From an uncultured Eubacteriales bacterium (GTDB taxonomy: Bacteria > Bacillota > Clostridia > Christensenellales > CAG-138), in NCBI GenBank assembly GCA_902789675.1, contig CADAPG010000003.1, positions 1 to 58,501 on the forward strand: a stretch of 58,501 nucleotides of DNA. Reading direction: 5' to 3'. Below are positions 41,015 to 50,653 of the stretch, in pieces (within the stretch, counting starts at the first letter, position 1; each line of letters begins with the position of its first letter). Position numbers and translations under genes: made by a program. The notes under the pieces were generated by a model. The model did no database searches and was not told where the DNA came from. It worked only from the letters and a program-made list of their open reading frames with translations.

Positions 41015-42487
41015 TTATTGATCGGCGGGGAGATAGTACGCCTTGATCATTTCGTACGTCTCGCGATGGAAGACCGCCTTCTCCTTGGCTTCGGTGAGCC
41101 ATTCGTCGAACTGCGCTTCCCACGCATCCTCCCGAAGCGCCGCCATCGCCGCGATCCGGACTTCCTCCTCGATCGACGCGCGGTCGACGGGACCTGCCTT
41201 CACGACCTCGATGAGCTTCACGATCACGTACGCGTCGTCGACGAGGACCGGCTTGCTGTACGTGCCGGGCTCCAGATCCTTTGCGTAATCGCCGAGCGAG
41301 CCGTTGCGCGGGTCGTCGCCGTTCACGTACACCAGACGCTCGTCCAGACCGGACTCGTTTTCGGGCGTGCCGTTGTAGGTCTTCATGACGTCCTCAAACG
41401 TCGCGCCGCCTTCGAGCGCGGCATACGCCTCGTCGATCCTGGTGCGGATGTCGCCGTAGTAGCCTTCCTCCAGCGCGTCGTTCTCCGCCTTCAGCGCCGC
41501 GTATTCCTCCGCGATCTCCGCCTGACGATCCGGGTTTTCGTTGTTCAGCATGAGCGCGCCGTATTCCGCTTCCAGATCCTTCATCTTCGTCGCGTTTGCT
41601 TCAATCTTTTCATCGGGCTCGCCGTTCGGCGCAAGCCGGATGACCTGCACGCGGATATAGCCTTCCGGCACGTACAGGACGGGCGTTTCGCTGTCGACAT
41701 CGATGCCCTCCGCATGGTAGTAGTACTCCAGCGGGTTCTCGTCGAACGTCTTCTTCTGCATTTCCAGCGTCGAGTCGTACCATGTGTCGATCGCATCCGT
41801 GTCGATCTCGTCCGCGTTGAGGTTCGCCTTCAGCGTTTCGCTGAGCTTGTCGATCCGGAGACCTTCGAGAATGCTGTCGTGCTCCATCTGCAGATAGTCG
41901 TCAAAGACGAAGCCCTCGTGGAACATCTGGGCAAGCTGCTCGTTGATCGCGTTCAGCGCGACGTCAAGCTGTTCCTGCGTGAGCTGGGTCGCGCTCTCCG
42001 GGATCTCGTCGGTCGCACCGTAATAGTACGCAAACTGGCACAGCAGCGCGTCGCGCTCCTCCTCGACTTCCGCATGCGCTTCGCCGTTCAGTTCCAGCTC
42101 CTCCTCTTCGGTGAGGGCGACGCCGAGCTCCTCCGCCTTCCAGAGCGGCACATAGTTCCGAATGATCTCGTCCTCCGCCATGGAAAAGCACTGGTCGACG
42201 ATCTCCTCGTTGATGGAACCGGAGTAGCTGAACATGCCGATGTAGGAGTCGAACAGATTGGCAACGTCGTTTGCCTTGATCTGAATGCTGCCGAGCTCAA
42301 CGGCGATCGCTTCGCCGTCAAATTCCGGTTCGGAGGATTCGCCGGAAACCGGCGCGGGCACGGCCTGCGGACCGCCGGCAGACGTGTCGGCGGGCGTGTC
42401 CTCTTCCTTCGGAACGAGGCAGCCGACGAGCGACAGCGTCATCAGAAGCGCGGTCAGAAGCGCAAAAAAGCGTTTGGTGAGTTTCAT
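41015..42487 (-). CDS. prsA: PrsA/SurA-type peptidyl-prolyl isomerase lipoprotein
   Basis: A 490-residue predicted lipoprotein, lipobox LSLVGC (C23). An acidic SurA-like N-terminal helical domain (about 60-260; LGSIQIKANDVANLFDSYIG onward) is followed by a parvulin-like region (VPEGYIRVQVIRLAPN; GGATFEDVMKTYNGTPENESGL; YAKDLEPGTYSKPVLVDDAYVIVKLIEV). A long coiled insertion with EEYAALKAENDALEEG lies within the parvulin region. It should help exported proteins fold outside the membrane. It stands downstream of mfd, a common order in Clostridia. The exact isomerase activity is not proven by sequence, since the parvulin active site is only partly recognisable. Confidence 0.85.
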   Translation of the reverse strand: MKLTKRFFALLTALLMTLSLVGCLVPKEEDTPADTSAGGPQAVPAPVSGESSEPEFDGEAIAVELGSIQIKANDVANLFDSYIGMFSYSGSINEEIVDQCFSMAEDEIIRNYVPLWKAEELGVALTEEEELELNGEAHAEVEEERDALLCQFAYYYGATDEIPESATQLTQEQLDVALNAINEQLAQMFHEGFVFDDYLQMEHDSILEGLRIDKLSETLKANLNADEIDTDAIDTWYDSTLEMQKKTFDENPLEYYYHAEGIDVDSETPVLYVPEGYIRVQVIRLAPNGEPDEKIEANATKMKDLEAEYGALMLNNENPDRQAEIAEEYAALKAENDALEEGYYGDIRTRIDEAYAALEGGATFEDVMKTYNGTPENESGLDERLVYVNGDDPRNGSLGDYAKDLEPGTYSKPVLVDDAYVIVKLIEVVKAGPVDRASIEEEVRIAAMAALREDAWEAQFDEWLTEAKEKAVFHRETYEMIKAYYLPADQ

Positions 42488-42523
42488 ATGATTCAGGGAT
42501 CCTTTCTTAATATGCTTGTCCTA

Positions 42524-45500
42524 TTATACTCCGAGTTCGGCGTCTGCGCAATGCATCAGCCTGTAAATTAATTGTGGAAGATTTTTGACAAAATCGCGAA
42601 TACCGCGCTTTTTGTCGGTCCATACGATCGCCGGCGGCTCGTTTGCAAGCAGCCGAAGATTCGGTTCGGAGGACAGCACGGCAAGAAGCTGCATGCCGTC
42701 CGGATGCGCGGAGGCGTCGTACGTGAGCGTCGTCTTGCCTTCGCGCACGGTGACGGAGGAGAAGCCCGCGCGCTGCGCGTACGCGCGGATCAGCGCAAGC
42801 TGCATCAGCGTCAGCACCGGTTCCGGCAGGTCGCCGTAGCGGTCGTTGAATTCGTCGAGCAGATCGGTGTACGAATCGCTGTCGCCGATCCCCGCGATCC
42901 GCTTGTACATGGCGAGCCGGTGCAGCTCGGAGGGCAGGAACGACTTCGGAACGTACGCATCGATCGGCACGTCGACCGTCGTTTCGATCTCCGGCGCAAG
43001 CGTTTCGCCCTTCGCCTCGGCCACGGCGCTGCGCATCAGCTTGCAATAAAATTCATAGCCGACGTCCGTGATATGCCCGTGCTGTTCCGCGCCTAAAAGA
43101 CTGCCCGCGCCGCGGATCTCCAGATCGCGCATCGCAAGACGGAAGCCCGCGCCGAACTGCGTGAACTCGCGGATCGCCAGAAGCCGCTTCTGCGCCGTTT
43201 CCGAAACGGCGCGCGCCTGCGGCACGGTAAAGTACGCATACGCCATGCGGGTCGACCGTCCCACCCTGCCGCGAAGCTGATAGAGCTGCGCAAGCCCGAG
43301 CTTGTCCGCGTCGAGCACGACGAGCGTGTTCGCGTTCGGAATGTCCACGCCGCTCTCGATGATCGTGGAGCACAGGAGGACGTCGATCTCCTTTCGCAGA
43401 AACGCCATCATCGTGTTCTCCAGAAGCGCTTCCGGCATCTGTCCGTGCGCCATCGCGATACGCGCCTCCGGCAGCAGCGCCTGCAGGTGTTCGAGCGTCG
43501 AGCCCATCGTGATCACGCGGTTCGACACGACGAACGCCTGTCCCCCGCGCGAAAGCTCTTTCTGCAGCGCGGCGGCGACGAACGCATCGTTGTATTCCGT
43601 GACGAACGTCTGTACGGGGAAGCGGTTTTCCGGCGGCGTTTCGATCGTGCTGATGTCGCGGATGCCCGTCATCGACAGGTTCAGCGTCCGGGGGATCGGC
43701 GTCGCGGTCAGCGTCAGCACGTCGATCTCGCTGCGCAAGGCCTTGATCTGCTCCTTGTGGTTCACGCCGAAGCGATGTTCCTCGTCGATGATGAGAAGCC
43801 CGAGATCCTTGAATTTCACCGATTTCGCCAGCAGCGCATGCGTGCCCACGACCACGTCGATTTCGCCGGTCTCAAGTCCGCGCTTGACCTCGGCGCATTC
43901 CTTCGGCGACTGGAAGCGGGAAAGGCACGCCACGTGCACCGGAAAGTCCGCAAAGCGCTGCAGCAGCGTATGATAATGCTGCTGCGCAAGGATCGTCGTC
44001 GGCACCAGGAACGCCGTCTGCTTGCTGTCCTGTGCCGCTTTGAACGCCGCGCGCATCGCGACCTCGGTCTTGCCGTAGCCCACGTCGCCGCACAGCAGCC
44101 GGTCCATCGGACGCGGCGACTCCATGTCCGCCTTGACGTCCTTGATCGCCTGCGCCTGATCGGGCGTCTCCTCATAGGGGAAGGCGTCCTCGAGCCGTTT
44201 CTGCCACGGCGAATCCTTGGAAAACGCAAAGCCGCCGTTCTGACTTCTCGCCGCGTAAAGCCGCGCAAGGTCGATCGCAAGCTTCTTTGCGCCGGCGCGC
44301 GCCTTTTCCACGCGCTGCTGCCAATCCCTGCCGCCGAGCTTGCTCAGCTGCGGGGGCACCTCGGCGTCCGCACCGATGTATTTCTGGATCCGGTCCAGCT
44401 GATCGGTCGGGATGAAGAGCCGATCCTCGCCGCGGTAGGCGAACAGCAGATAGTCCTTCGTGCAGCCGTTGACCTTGAGCTGCTCCACGCCCAAAAACCT
44501 GCCGATGCCGTACGCCTCGTGCACCACGTAATCGCCGACGGACAGGTCGGAAAACTTCAGCGTGCCGTTCTTTTTGCGCACGCGCGCGGCAGGGCGTTTG
44601 CCGAACAGCTCCTGCGCCGTCAGAACGCAGAGATGCGATTCCGGGAACACAAAGCCCTGCGGCAGGGATTCCGAAAGGATCAGCGCTTCGCCGCGCACCG
44701 GCGGACGGGACAGCGTTTTCGCATAGCCGATGGAAAGATTGACGTCGCCGAGGACGTCGCGCATGCGCTCCTGCGCTTCGCCCACGTACAGCAGCACCGC
44801 CTCGCGCGATTTCAGAAGCTTTGACAGCTCGGTGACAAACTGCGCGGAATCGTTGAGGTACGCGGGCGCGGGCTCCGCGGTGAAGCTCACGCGCGCACGG
44901 TGGCGGTAATTGGCATAGGGGCGGAACAGCGCGTAATACGCCGCGGTATGCCGCGTGTCGAGCCGCCGCATGACCGTGTCCGCGCCGCAGAGAAGCTTCC
45001 CCTGCGACGGGTGTCCCTCGCCGCGCTCCAGCGTCGCCGCAACCGTTTCGGCAAAGATCAGCTCCGCGGCGCGCGCCTCGTCCGCGATCCGTCCGGGATC
45101 GTTCAGCAGAAGCACGCTGTCCTCGGGCAGATAGTCGACGAGCGTTTCGGTGACGGGGTACAGAAGCGGAACGAGCACGTCCGCGCCGACGCACGGCCGC
45201 CGTTCCTTCCACGATTCGCGCTGCGCGTCAAAGCCCTGCGCGTTCTTTAGAAGCCGCAGCGCGCGCGCCATCGCCTCGGCGGTCTGCGGCGTTTCAAAGG
45301 CGGGCGGCAGCACGGCGGAATCGACCTGTTCGACGCTGCGCTGCGTCAGCGGATCGAACACGCGCATCTGATCCACGTCGTCGCCGTAAAACTCGATGCG
45401 GTACGGATACGCCGCCTGCGGGGGATAGACGTCCAGGATGTCCCCGCGCGACGCAAACTGCCCGGGTCCCTCGATCTCCGCCGTGCGCTCGTAGCCCGCG

Positions 45501-45964
45501 TCCGCAAGCTGCGCGATCAGCGTGCGCGGATCGACCGTATCGCCGACCTGAACGCGCACGATCTGCGACAAAAACGTCTCATGCTGGACAAGACGCTCCA
45601 TCAGCGCCTCGGGACAGGTGATGATCAGGGAGGGGACCGAAAGCGCCAGGCGCGAAAGCACCGAAAGGCGCGAGGATCTGCGCTCGGAGGAGACCGCCTC
45701 CAGATGCACAAGCGGCAGCTCGCGCGGCAAGAAAAGCCCCGTATCCGGGCGATATGCGCGCTGCAGCTCAAAAAGCCGCATCGCCTCCGCGGGCGTCGGC
45801 ACGACCCAAACGACCGTCCGCTCCTCCGCAAGCGCGGCGTTGACGACGGGGCGATGCGCCTCCGAAAGCCCGAAGACGGCGACCGTTCCGTCACCGTTTT
45901 CCAGCGATGCATGCAGTTGTCGATAGCCGGGGTCGTTTGCGACCGCGCGTAAAAGCTCTTTCAT
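42524..45964 (-). CDS. mfd: Transcription-repair coupling factor
   Basis: A 1146-residue Mfd, which removes stalled RNA polymerase from damaged DNA and recruits UvrA. The UvrB-like N-terminal part (FASRGDILDVYPPQAAYPYRIEFYGDDVDQMR), the RNA-polymerase-interacting domain (VGDYVVHEAYGIGRFLGVEQL), and helicase motifs GDVGYGKTEVAMRAAF (Walker A), IDEEHRFGV (Walker B variant DEEH), TATPIPRTL and QLRGRVGRS are all seen, then the C-terminal TRCF domain. MKELLRAV at 45964 is the likely N-terminus; a TTG six codons earlier also lacks a good ribosome site. A small hairpin (45975-45992) lies between pth and mfd. Confidence 0.96.
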   Translation of the reverse strand: MKELLRAVANDPGYRQLHASLENGDGTVAVFGLSEAHRPVVNAALAEERTVVWVVPTPAEAMRLFELQRAYRPDTGLFLPRELPLVHLEAVSSERRSSRLSVLSRLALSVPSLIITCPEALMERLVQHETFLSQIVRVQVGDTVDPRTLIAQLADAGYERTAEIEGPGQFASRGDILDVYPPQAAYPYRIEFYGDDVDQMRVFDPLTQRSVEQVDSAVLPPAFETPQTAEAMARALRLLKNAQGFDAQRESWKERRPCVGADVLVPLLYPVTETLVDYLPEDSVLLLNDPGRIADEARAAELIFAETVAATLERGEGHPSQGKLLCGADTVMRRLDTRHTAAYYALFRPYANYRHRARVSFTAEPAPAYLNDSAQFVTELSKLLKSREAVLLYVGEAQERMRDVLGDVNLSIGYAKTLSRPPVRGEALILSESLPQGFVFPESHLCVLTAQELFGKRPAARVRKKNGTLKFSDLSVGDYVVHEAYGIGRFLGVEQLKVNGCTKDYLLFAYRGEDRLFIPTDQLDRIQKYIGADAEVPPQLSKLGGRDWQQRVEKARAGAKKLAIDLARLYAARSQNGGFAFSKDSPWQKRLEDAFPYEETPDQAQAIKDVKADMESPRPMDRLLCGDVGYGKTEVAMRAAFKAAQDSKQTAFLVPTTILAQQHYHTLLQRFADFPVHVACLSRFQSPKECAEVKRGLETGEIDVVVGTHALLAKSVKFKDLGLLIIDEEHRFGVNHKEQIKALRSEIDVLTLTATPIPRTLNLSMTGIRDISTIETPPENRFPVQTFVTEYNDAFVAAALQKELSRGGQAFVVSNRVITMGSTLEHLQALLPEARIAMAHGQMPEALLENTMMAFLRKEIDVLLCSTIIESGVDIPNANTLVVLDADKLGLAQLYQLRGRVGRSTRMAYAYFTVPQARAVSETAQKRLLAIREFTQFGAGFRLAMRDLEIRGAGSLLGAEQHGHITDVGYEFYCKLMRSAVAEAKGETLAPEIETTVDVPIDAYVPKSFLPSELHRLAMYKRIAGIGDSDSYTDLLDEFNDRYGDLPEPVLTLMQLALIRAYAQRAGFSSVTVREGKTTLTYDASAHPDGMQLLAVLSSEPNLRLLANEPPAIVWTDKKRGIRDFVKNLPQLIYRLMHCADAELGV

Positions 45965-45993
45965 ACGTTCGTTATGGTGCAAAATCGCACCAA

Positions 45994-46602
45994 TCAGGCT
46001 TCGTCTTTGTGTCCGTCGATCGAGACGGAGCGGTTCTTTTCATGCTTTTTATTGTACTTGCTCTGCGCCTCGCCGATGTTGCCGGAGACGATCAGCGCGG
46101 CGGCGTCCGCGGCGTTTTCGAAGACCTCGTCCAGCGTCTTCTGCTCCTCCTTCGAGGGGCGCTTCAGCACGTAGTCGCGCAGCAGGATCGATTCGTCCTT
46201 GCCGACGCCGATGCGGATGCGGGAAAAGTTCTCGGAATGGATGCAGGCGATGATCGAGCGCAGCCCGTTGTGCGTACCGGCGGAACCGTTCGCGCGGATG
46301 CGCATGCTGCCGAGCGGCAGGTCGATGTCGTCACAGAGCACAATGAGACGCTCCGGCGCGAGCTTGTAGAAATGGAGAAGGCTTTGCACCGCGTCGCCGC
46401 TGAGATTCATATAGGTCTGGGGCTTCGCTAAGATCACGCGCTCGTTTCCGATGCGCCCCTCGCCGTACAGCGCAGAAAAGCCCTTGGTCTTCACGCGGAT
46501 ATCCAGCTTTTCCGCAAGCGCGTCCAGCGCCTGAAAGCCCGCGTTGTGCCGTGTTTTTCTGTAACTCAGCCCGGGATTGCCGAGCCCGACGATCAGATAC
46601 AT
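45994..46602 (-). CDS. pth: Peptidyl-tRNA hydrolase
   Basis: A 202-residue enzyme that frees tRNA from stalled peptidyl-tRNA. MYLIVGLGNPGLSYRKTRHNAGF carries the substrate Asn and catalytic His; KPQTYMNLSG, LCDDIDLPLGSMRIRANGSAGTHNGLRSI and RIGVGK follow. GGAGAGGA stands before ATG 46602; an ATG 11 codons earlier gives a non-conserved extension. The C-terminal tail (KYNKKHEKNRSVSIDGHKDEA) is longer and more charged than usual. First of pth-mfd-prsA. Confidence 0.96.
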   Translation of the reverse strand: MYLIVGLGNPGLSYRKTRHNAGFQALDALAEKLDIRVKTKGFSALYGEGRIGNERVILAKPQTYMNLSGDAVQSLLHFYKLAPERLIVLCDDIDLPLGSMRIRANGSAGTHNGLRSIIACIHSENFSRIRIGVGKDESILLRDYVLKRPSKEEQKTLDEVFENAADAAALIVSGNIGEAQSKYNKKHEKNRSVSIDGHKDEA

Positions 46603-46735
46603 ATCCGTTCCTCTCCGAAAATGGTATTTCCCCACGCCCCGGACGGGGGAGGGGTATTGAACGGGCGTGTGCCCGTATCCTTTATTATAGCATGCTTTCT
46701 CTCCCCGCGCAACCGGAATTGCGGCGTCCGGCGCG

Positions 46736-46765
46736 TAAAAAATCCCGCCGGGGTTCCGGCGGGAT
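46736..46765 (-). terminator. Rho-independent terminator of the LRR operon
   Basis: A 10-bp perfect stem (46742-46751 with 46756-46765) followed by a T run on the minus strand. Confidence 0.93.
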
Positions 46766-46779
46766 CGGATCGGGCTCGG

Positions 46780-48855
46780 TCAGGAGTAGATCTTGCAGTT
46801 CGGGAGCGCCGCCTTCAGCGCGTCGATCTGCGATTTTTCCACCTTGTTTCCGCTCAGGGACAGGGTGGTCAGGTTCGTCAGCGTCAGCAGAACGGAGGTG
46901 TCCGTGACGGCGTTGTTCGAAAGGTTCAGATACGTGAGCTTCGTAAGCTTCCGCAGAAAACCGATATCCCGGATGCCGTTGTCCGTCAGATAGAGCTTTT
47001 CGAGGTTCTCGAGCTTGCCGATCGGGGAGTAGTCGCCGATCGGGTTCTTGCCGAGGTCGAGGATTGTCAGGTCCGTCAGATCGCCGAGCACGGAAACGTA
47101 TTTGACCTGATTGTTGTTCATGTACAGCGTCTGCAGCGCCTTCATATCGCCGACCGCGGAGATGTCCTTGACCTGATTGTCGGTCAGGTTCAGGTAGGTC
47201 AGCTTGGTCAGGGCGCGCAGGAACGAGATGTCGTCGATGCCGTTTCCGGCAAGAAAGAGCTTCTGGAGATTCACAAGACCGGCGAGCGGATACAGCTCTT
47301 CGATCTTGTTGTGCCCGAGGTCGAGGATCGTAAGGTTCTTGAGCCCGTCGAGCGCGGAGATGTCGACGATCCGGTTGTTGTCGAGATAGAGCGTTCTGAG
47401 CTTCGTCAGAAGCACCAGCGGGGAGACGTCCTCGATTTCGTTGTTGGCGAGGTTCAGATAGCTGAGGCTTCGGAGCCCGCGCAGCATGGAGATGTCGCGG
47501 ATGCGGTTGCTGCCGAGATACAGCGTCTTCAGCTTGGTCAGCTTGCTGAGCACGGAGAAATCGGAGATCTTGCTGTTTGCGAGATCCAGCGTTTCAAGAC
47601 CGGTCAGCTTTTCGAGCACGGAGATATCGGCGATCCCGTTTTCCTTCAGGAACAGCGCGGTCAGATCCGGCATGCCGCCGACAACGGAAATATCCTTGAT
47701 CTGATTGCCGGAGAGGTTCAGCGAGGTCAGCTGATGAAGATTTGCAAGCACGGAGATATCCGTGACCTTGTTGTTCGCAAGCTGCAGGTCCTGCATCTCG
47801 GTCAGATCCTGCAGCACGGAGAGATCCTTGATCTGGTTGTTGCTGAGCTCAAGACGCGTCAGATGCTTCATCTCCCGAAGCACGGAGATATCCGTGATCG
47901 CGTTATCCGAAAGCCGCAGATCGGTAAGCTCGGTCATGCCGGCAAGGAAGGAGAGATCCGCGACCTTTGCGCCCGCGAGCGACAGCGCCGTCAGACCGTT
48001 GAGATCCTTGAGCACGGAGGGATCGGCAACGGGATTGCCGGACAGGAACAGCCTGCGAAGTCCCGTCATGCGGCCGAGCACGGACACGTCCGCCACGGCA
48101 TTGCCTTCAATGTCCAGCTCCGCAAGCGCGGGCAGCTTTTCGAGCACGGAGATGTCGGAGATCCTGTTGCGGGCAAGCTTCAGGCGCGTCAGCCCCTTCA
48201 GATTCTGCAGCACGGAGATGTCGGAGATCCCGTTGTCCTCGAGATACAGCGAGGTGAGGTTTTCAAACAGCGCAAGGTCCGAGATGTCGGTCAGCTCCGC
48301 TTTCGGCAGCCGCAGCTCCGTCACCGCAAGGACGTCCGTGATCCGGATATCGTCGGTCAGGCTGTACGCCTGGCGGAAGGCGGTCTCGAACGCCGGATCC
48401 CGGAAGGAAACCGTGGGGACCTCCGTCGCCTTCGGGGCTTTCGTCGCCTCGGACGTATCCGTCTTGCCGGCTGCGGTGGGTTCGCTCACAGCGGGGCGAT
48501 CCGTATCGGCGGGCTCGACGTCCTTTTCCTTGATCAAAAACAGAATGATGAACACGACGGCGGCGATCAGCAGCAGCGCGGCGATGGGCAGAATGATCCA
48601 AAGCGCGCGGCTGCCGTTCTTCCGCTCGCGTGCTTTGCGTCCGCTCTTCTGCACGATGGCGGGCTTCTTCTTCGGGCGTTCGCCGTCGGGCTTGCCGCCG
48701 TTCATGGAATGCGCTTCGTCCGGCCAGAGGGACGGGTCCGGCGCAGGCTCCGGATTGCGCGATACCGGTTCCGCGGGGGGATCCAGCGGCGCGCCGCAGC
48801 ATGCGCAGAAGGACTGATTTTCATTGACGACAGTTCCGCATTGTTTACAAGTCAT
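46780..48855 (-). CDS. Zinc-ribbon, membrane-anchored internalin-like LRR protein
   Basis: A 691-residue protein. N-terminal zinc ribbon MTCKQCGTVVNENQSFCACCG (residues 1-21), a basic and Pro-rich cytosolic segment, one helix (about 84-108), a Thr/Ala-rich spacer, a short cap (FRDPAFETAFRQAYSL), then 22 leucine-rich repeats of 22 residues each (about 185-670). The repeat is L-x-L-x-x-N-x-I-x-D-I-S-x-L-x-x-L-x-x-L-x-x, the internalin type. The LRR arc should lie outside the cell and bind a ligand, with the zinc ribbon inside. GGAAGAGG sets ATG 48855. The lipoprotein gene upstream is co-transcribed. Confidence 0.93.
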   Translation of the reverse strand: MTCKQCGTVVNENQSFCACCGAPLDPPAEPVSRNPEPAPDPSLWPDEAHSMNGGKPDGERPKKKPAIVQKSGRKARERKNGSRALWIILPIAALLLIAAVVFIILFLIKEKDVEPADTDRPAVSEPTAAGKTDTSEATKAPKATEVPTVSFRDPAFETAFRQAYSLTDDIRITDVLAVTELRLPKAELTDISDLALFENLTSLYLEDNGISDISVLQNLKGLTRLKLARNRISDISVLEKLPALAELDIEGNAVADVSVLGRMTGLRRLFLSGNPVADPSVLKDLNGLTALSLAGAKVADLSFLAGMTELTDLRLSDNAITDISVLREMKHLTRLELSNNQIKDLSVLQDLTEMQDLQLANNKVTDISVLANLHQLTSLNLSGNQIKDISVVGGMPDLTALFLKENGIADISVLEKLTGLETLDLANSKISDFSVLSKLTKLKTLYLGSNRIRDISMLRGLRSLSYLNLANNEIEDVSPLVLLTKLRTLYLDNNRIVDISALDGLKNLTILDLGHNKIEELYPLAGLVNLQKLFLAGNGIDDISFLRALTKLTYLNLTDNQVKDISAVGDMKALQTLYMNNNQVKYVSVLGDLTDLTILDLGKNPIGDYSPIGKLENLEKLYLTDNGIRDIGFLRKLTKLTYLNLSNNAVTDTSVLLTLTNLTTLSLSGNKVEKSQIDALKAALPNCKIYS

Positions 48856-48888
48856 AGAATGCACCTCTTCCGATTGATGATGGGACGG

Positions 48889-49269
48889 TCATGCTTTATC
48901 GCGTTCAAAGACCAGGAAATCCTTTTTACCCTGGCCGATGGGCACCTGAAGCTGGAGCGTGTCGCCGTTCAGCGAATACGGGATCTGGATATCGTCCATC
49001 ACCAGGATCGCCGTGCCCCGCTCGATGAGCTCATAGCGGAACGAGCCCGAGGTCGTCTTTCCGTCCGAAAAAACGGTCCGGGTCCCTTTGCCGTGTCCGT
49101 CGAAGGTGTAGGATGCGGCATAGGTGCCGTTTTTGATCTCCTCGGCGCGCTCCTTGTGCTGCATGGAAGCGACCATGTTCCATGTGCCGGCAAGCGCGTC
49201 CTGCTTTCCGCAGCCGATGAGCGTCAGCGCGGCCGCCGCAAGCAGAATCCATGCGATCCATCGTTTCAT
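48889..49269 (-). CDS. Small lipoprotein (126 aa)
   Basis: A predicted lipoprotein with lipobox LTLIGC (C20). The rest is one beta-rich domain: LAGTWNMVASMQHKERAEEI, TYAASYTFDGHGKGTRTVFSDG and QIPYSLNGDTLQLQVPIGQGKKDFLVFER. This order of strands is like the lipocalin-type DUF5640/DUF4923 small domains that start with a GTW motif; the family is not certain. GGGAGG precedes ATG 49269. It is 33 bases upstream of the LRR gene and likely in the same transcript. Confidence 0.78.
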   Translation of the reverse strand: MKRWIAWILLAAAALTLIGCGKQDALAGTWNMVASMQHKERAEEIKNGTYAASYTFDGHGKGTRTVFSDGKTTSGSFRYELIERGTAILVMDDIQIPYSLNGDTLQLQVPIGQGKKDFLVFERDKA

Positions 49270-49372
49270 ATAAAGCAAACCTCCCGTCCGATGATATTAT
49301 CAGTATAGCGGCAAGCCGATTTGATGTCAATAAACGGAACGGCGTTTCGTCGGATGTTTCTGCCGGGGAACG

Positions 49373-49396
49373 AAAAAAGCGGCGCAAACGCGCCGC
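49373..49396 (-). terminator. Rho-independent terminator of the DUF368 gene
   Basis: A 7-bp GC stem (49379-49385 with 49390-49396), AAAC loop and a T run on the minus strand. Confidence 0.88.
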
Positions 49397-49411
49397 ATAA
49401 CGGAGGCTAAG

Positions 49412-50653
49412 TCAGCCTTCCTTCTTCGACATATAATAGGAAACGACGAAGCCCGCGGCAAGACAGAGGACCGCAGCGGGGATGAACCACCACTGCGCAA
49501 GGCTTGCGCCGAACGCGGGACCGAAGCACTTCGCCTTCAGGAAGATCGCATAGGGCGAGGCAAGCATCAGCGCAAGGATGCCGTAATAGGTCGGCGTGGG
49601 ATGCTTGTCAAGGAGCCACCGGATCGCCTTCGACACGATCAGAAGACCGAGGATAATGCCGATGCCGAACGGGATCAGCACCAGAAGATGCGGACCCATC
49701 GCGGCAAAATTCAGCGTGAAGAGACAGACCACGGCGCTCTTGAGGTGCGTCATGACGCTGTAGTAGTATCCCAGCACGAGCATGACCATCGAGCCGGAGA
49801 TGCCCGGTACGATCATGGTGCCCGCCGCGATAAAGCCGAGCAGCAGAGCAAGGAGCGCGCTCCACACGCCGTTGTGCAGCGCGTCGACGGCGCGGTAGGC
49901 GGGGGAGGTCAGCGTTTCGCCGGAATCGCGCGCGGTGATCGTCAGCGTGCCGTCCGCGTTCATCTGCAGATCGAATACGCTCGCGTTTTCCTTTTCGACG
50001 GTCAGGAACGCTCCGCCGGAAAGCTGCAGGAACAGCTTCTTGTCCGTGCCGCTGCGCAGCTGGTAGCCGTCAGAAGGCTTGCCGAACGTGCCGCCTGCGC
50101 TCTTGATCTCCCACACGGAAACGCTCGTGTCGCCGTTGTGCACGGTCAGCGTGTCTTCGCCGCTCTCCGTCAGCACCACGCGCTCGCCCACGGAAAGCGT
50201 GTCGGCGGCGGAAAGCTTTTTGAAGCTTTCGGACGTGTTGCTGTTCAGATACGGCAGCAGCACCATCAGCGCGATCATCACGAGCGCGACGAGGATGTAG
50301 CCGGGCTTTACCTTATGTCCCCTGATGTTTTTGAACAGCATCGGAAGCGAGCCCAGGATCAGACCCGAGAACAGCAGGATCGTGAAGAACTCGAAATTCG
50401 CGAGCAGCCATGTGACGACGAACGACAGCGCGACGACGCCGAGTACGATGCCGACCGCATACGGGATCAGCTTTTTGATCGCGGCGCGGCGGCGGACTTT
50501 GTCCTTTGAGGTGATGGAGACGGCATCCTCGTAGACGCCGATGGCGAGAAGCATCGATCCGCCGGACACGCCGGGGATGACGATGGCGAGACCGACCAGC
50601 GTGCCCTTGAGCACGGCGACGATCCAGTTTAAGATTTTCTTTGACGTTTTCAT
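49412..50653 (-). CDS. DUF368 undecaprenyl-phosphate translocase-type protein with inserted domain
   Basis: A 413-residue membrane protein. The family is known (as PopT in recent work) to recycle undecaprenyl phosphate across the membrane for wall synthesis. Two inverted-repeat signatures are clear: GLAIVIPGVSGGSMLLAIGVYE (21-42) and GFIAAGTMIVPGISGSMVMLVLGYY (273-297). Between them residues about 138-260 form an extra soluble region, beta-rich (TLTVHNGDTSVSVWEI; DKKLFLQLSGGAFLTVEKENASVFDLQMNADGTLTITARD). Most members are 270-310 residues and lack it. The insert follows a helix end and should lie outside or inside as one block. Single gene, with its own terminator. Confidence 0.9.
   Translation of the reverse strand: MKTSKKILNWIVAVLKGTLVGLAIVIPGVSGGSMLLAIGVYEDAVSITSKDKVRRRAAIKKLIPYAVGIVLGVVALSFVVTWLLANFEFFTILLFSGLILGSLPMLFKNIRGHKVKPGYILVALVMIALMVLLPYLNSNTSESFKKLSAADTLSVGERVVLTESGEDTLTVHNGDTSVSVWEIKSAGGTFGKPSDGYQLRSGTDKKLFLQLSGGAFLTVEKENASVFDLQMNADGTLTITARDSGETLTSPAYRAVDALHNGVWSALLALLLGFIAAGTMIVPGISGSMVMLVLGYYYSVMTHLKSAVVCLFTLNFAAMGPHLLVLIPFGIGIILGLLIVSKAIRWLLDKHPTPTYYGILALMLASPYAIFLKAKCFGPAFGASLAQWWFIPAAVLCLAAGFVVSYYMSKKEG

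Noticed and set aside
45975..45992. Terminator between pth and mfd
   Set aside because: The 6-bp hairpin has no T run and the two genes form a conserved operon.
46546..49308. 920-codon plus-strand frame with regular VRQIELFEVLEL-like repeats
   Set aside because: The regularity only mirrors the 22-residue LRR code on the opposite strand.
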